From Thiotrichaceae bacterium (GTDB lineage Bacteria > Pseudomonadota > Gammaproteobacteria > Beggiatoales > Beggiatoaceae): a DNA stretch of 64,000 nucleotides. The stretch covers positions 62,001 through 126,000 of the forward strand of contig JAQTYU010000006.1 in the NCBI GenBank assembly GCA_028688145.1, in the 5' to 3' direction. Below the pieces are notes generated by a model, which saw nothing but the letters and a program-made list of their open reading frames with translations, was not told the DNA's origin and did no database searches. Within the stretch, counting starts at the first letter, position 1. Every line of letters begins with the position of its first letter. Positions 62,904 through 64,000 of this stretch are shown piece by piece. A program made the translations under genes and the position numbers.

Positions 62904-64000
62904 ATGTACTATGAGCATTTCGGATTAAAATATCCCCCGTTTAAAATCACCCCCGACACCCAGCTATTTTTTGCGGGGGGAAATCGCGGCTTAGTGCTCG
63001 ATGCCTTACTCTATGCCATCCAAAGCGGCGAGGGCATTGTCAAAGTGGTGGGCGAAGTCGGCAGCGGCAAAACCATGTTATGTCGCATGTTGCAAGAAAA
63101 GCTCTCACAACATGTTGAAATTGTTTATTTATTAAATCCTCGCCTCAGTCCTGATAAAATTCTCCACGCGGTTGCTTTAGAACTGCAATTACCGATTACC
63201 CCGCAAACTGACCGCCTCGAAGTGATGCAGCGTTTACAAAGCACGCTGCTGGAAAAGCACGCCGCCAATAAACAAGTGGTTGTCTTCATTGAAGAAGCGC
63301 AAGAAATGCCGCTGGAAACGCTTGAGGAAATTCGGCTGCTGAGTAATTTGGAAACTTCACGCAGTAAACTCTTGCAAATTGTGCTGTTTGGGCAACCTGA
63401 GCTGGATCATAATCTTGCGGTGCTGCACATTCGCCAATTGCGGGAACGTATCACCCACAGTTTTTATTTAAGCCCGCTGAGTCGCAAAGAAATCAGCGAA
63501 TATATTTATTTTCGGATGCAAGCGGTAGGTTATCGCGGCCCGCCTGTTTTTACCCCAGAAGCGGTGCGCTTAATCACCAAAGTGTCCAAAGGCTTGTTGC
63601 GGCGGGTGAATATTTTGGCTGATAAATCGCTATTAGCTGCCTTTGCCAGCAATATGCACCAAGTCACTGCGAAACATGTCATTTTAGCAGCAAAAGACAG
63701 CGGATTTTCTTGCCGTTATTTGTCTACCAAATGGCGTTGGAGTTTGTGGATAAGCGCATTATTAGGCAGTTTCGCGCTGGCGGGCTGGTGGTATTATCCT
63801 GTGCTATTGGAAAATTTAAAACAAAGCTTAAATGTGCCCGTCAATCCAATTACCACGCCATCTGTGGTGAGTGTAAATAACAATCCACCGAGCAATGAAC
63901 AGTTATTGCAACAGCGATTACAAGCCACACAACGCTGGTTATTGGACGCTGAGCCGCAGCATTACAGTTTACAAATTTTATTGATTTCAGAAGATAAAAC
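62904..64000 (+). CDS. ExeA/MshM-like AAA ATPase, C-terminus beyond window edge
   Basis: The frame starts MYYEHFGLKYPPFKITPDTQ at 62904 and is open to the right edge, at least 365 residues. It has the GspA/ExeA/MshM opening, Walker A GEVGSGKT (about 51-58), and Walker B VVVFIEEAQEMP. An R-finger region LRERITHSFYLSPLS and a membrane helix at about 277-296 (WISALLGSFALAGWWY) follow. The last visible part, HYSLQILLISED, looks like the beginning of a SPOR peptidoglycan-binding domain. It probably acts in pilus, secretin or exopolysaccharide machinery at the cell wall. Confidence 0.85.
   Translation, partial: MYYEHFGLKYPPFKITPDTQLFFAGGNRGLVLDALLYAIQSGEGIVKVVGEVGSGKTMLCRMLQEKLSQHVEIVYLLNPRLSPDKILHAVALELQLPITPQTDRLEVMQRLQSTLLEKHAANKQVVVFIEEAQEMPLETLEEIRLLSNLETSRSKLLQIVLFGQPELDHNLAVLHIRQLRERITHSFYLSPLSRKEISEYIYFRMQAVGYRGPPVFTPEAVRLITKVSKGLLRRVNILADKSLLAAFASNMHQVTAKHVILAAKDSGFSCRYLSTKWRWSLWISALLGSFALAGWWYYPVLLENLKQSLNVPVNPITTPSVVSVNNNPPSNEQLLQQRLQATQRWLLDAEPQHYSLQILLISEDK

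Overview
The window looks like chromosome from a gammaproteobacterium of the sulfur-oxidizing Thiotrichales/Beggiatoaceae type. This is inferred from the mix of nif genes, cbb3 oxidase maturation genes, a gene of the H4MPT-linked C1 pathway, CHASE/PAS hybrid kinases, a giant LRR gene, many palindromic dispersed repeats and decayed IS elements. No marker in the window fixes the species. Base composition looks moderate to slightly AT-rich and fairly even.

Left part (1-12540): an LRR gene runs off the left edge. Next come decayed transposase pieces, tRNA-Val, and a receiver-less sigma-54 activator. Divergent from that activator is a locus resembling the MbnP/MbnH copper 'metallo-mystery pair': an MbnP-like lipoprotein behind a plausible sigma-54 promoter, an ArsP-type permease, an MbnH-like di-heme lipoprotein, an outer-membrane beta-barrel, a second lipoprotein and a MerR regulator. 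After a decayed IS5 copy come a small K+-channel-like protein and a LegC-type aminotransferase.

Nif and housekeeping part (12540-34300): a type IV pilin has a near-perfect sigma-54 promoter. An iscA-nifU-nifS operon and a separate nifN-nifX pair each have a sigma-54 promoter and a NifA-type TGT-N10-ACA site. Between them lie a hypothetical gene, a second decayed IS5 copy, gspI, a broken membrane-protein gene and a 1128-residue transglutaminase/DUF2126 protein. After nifX come gap, a hybrid kinase, a methyltransferase fused to a restriction-like domain, tmRNA, a DUF58 protein, an MIF-like tautomerase and a DUF4124 protein.

Right part (34300-64000): a small secreted protein gene is split by one in-frame stop. 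Two peptide-type ABC permeases follow, then a block of four large sensory genes, three of them tightly packed. Then come tyrA, hypothetical genes, an H4MPT-pathway gene, and a ferredoxin/hydrolase pair. Next is an unusual 863-residue protein combining two cyclic-nucleotide-binding domains, a NirB-like [2Fe-2S] segment, a ferredoxin-reductase module and a membrane domain with two H-x13-H pairs. A third decayed IS5 copy precedes a COG3235 membrane protein gene, pncC, hemJ, a TauE/SafE-like gene and ccoH-ccoG. The window ends with a PrsR-like sigma-54 response regulator and an ExeA/MshM-like ATPase cut by the right edge.

The strongest candidates for undescribed biology are the 863-residue redox fusion, the sigma-54-controlled MbnP/MbnH-like locus, and the single-chain methyltransferase-nuclease-PKD protein.
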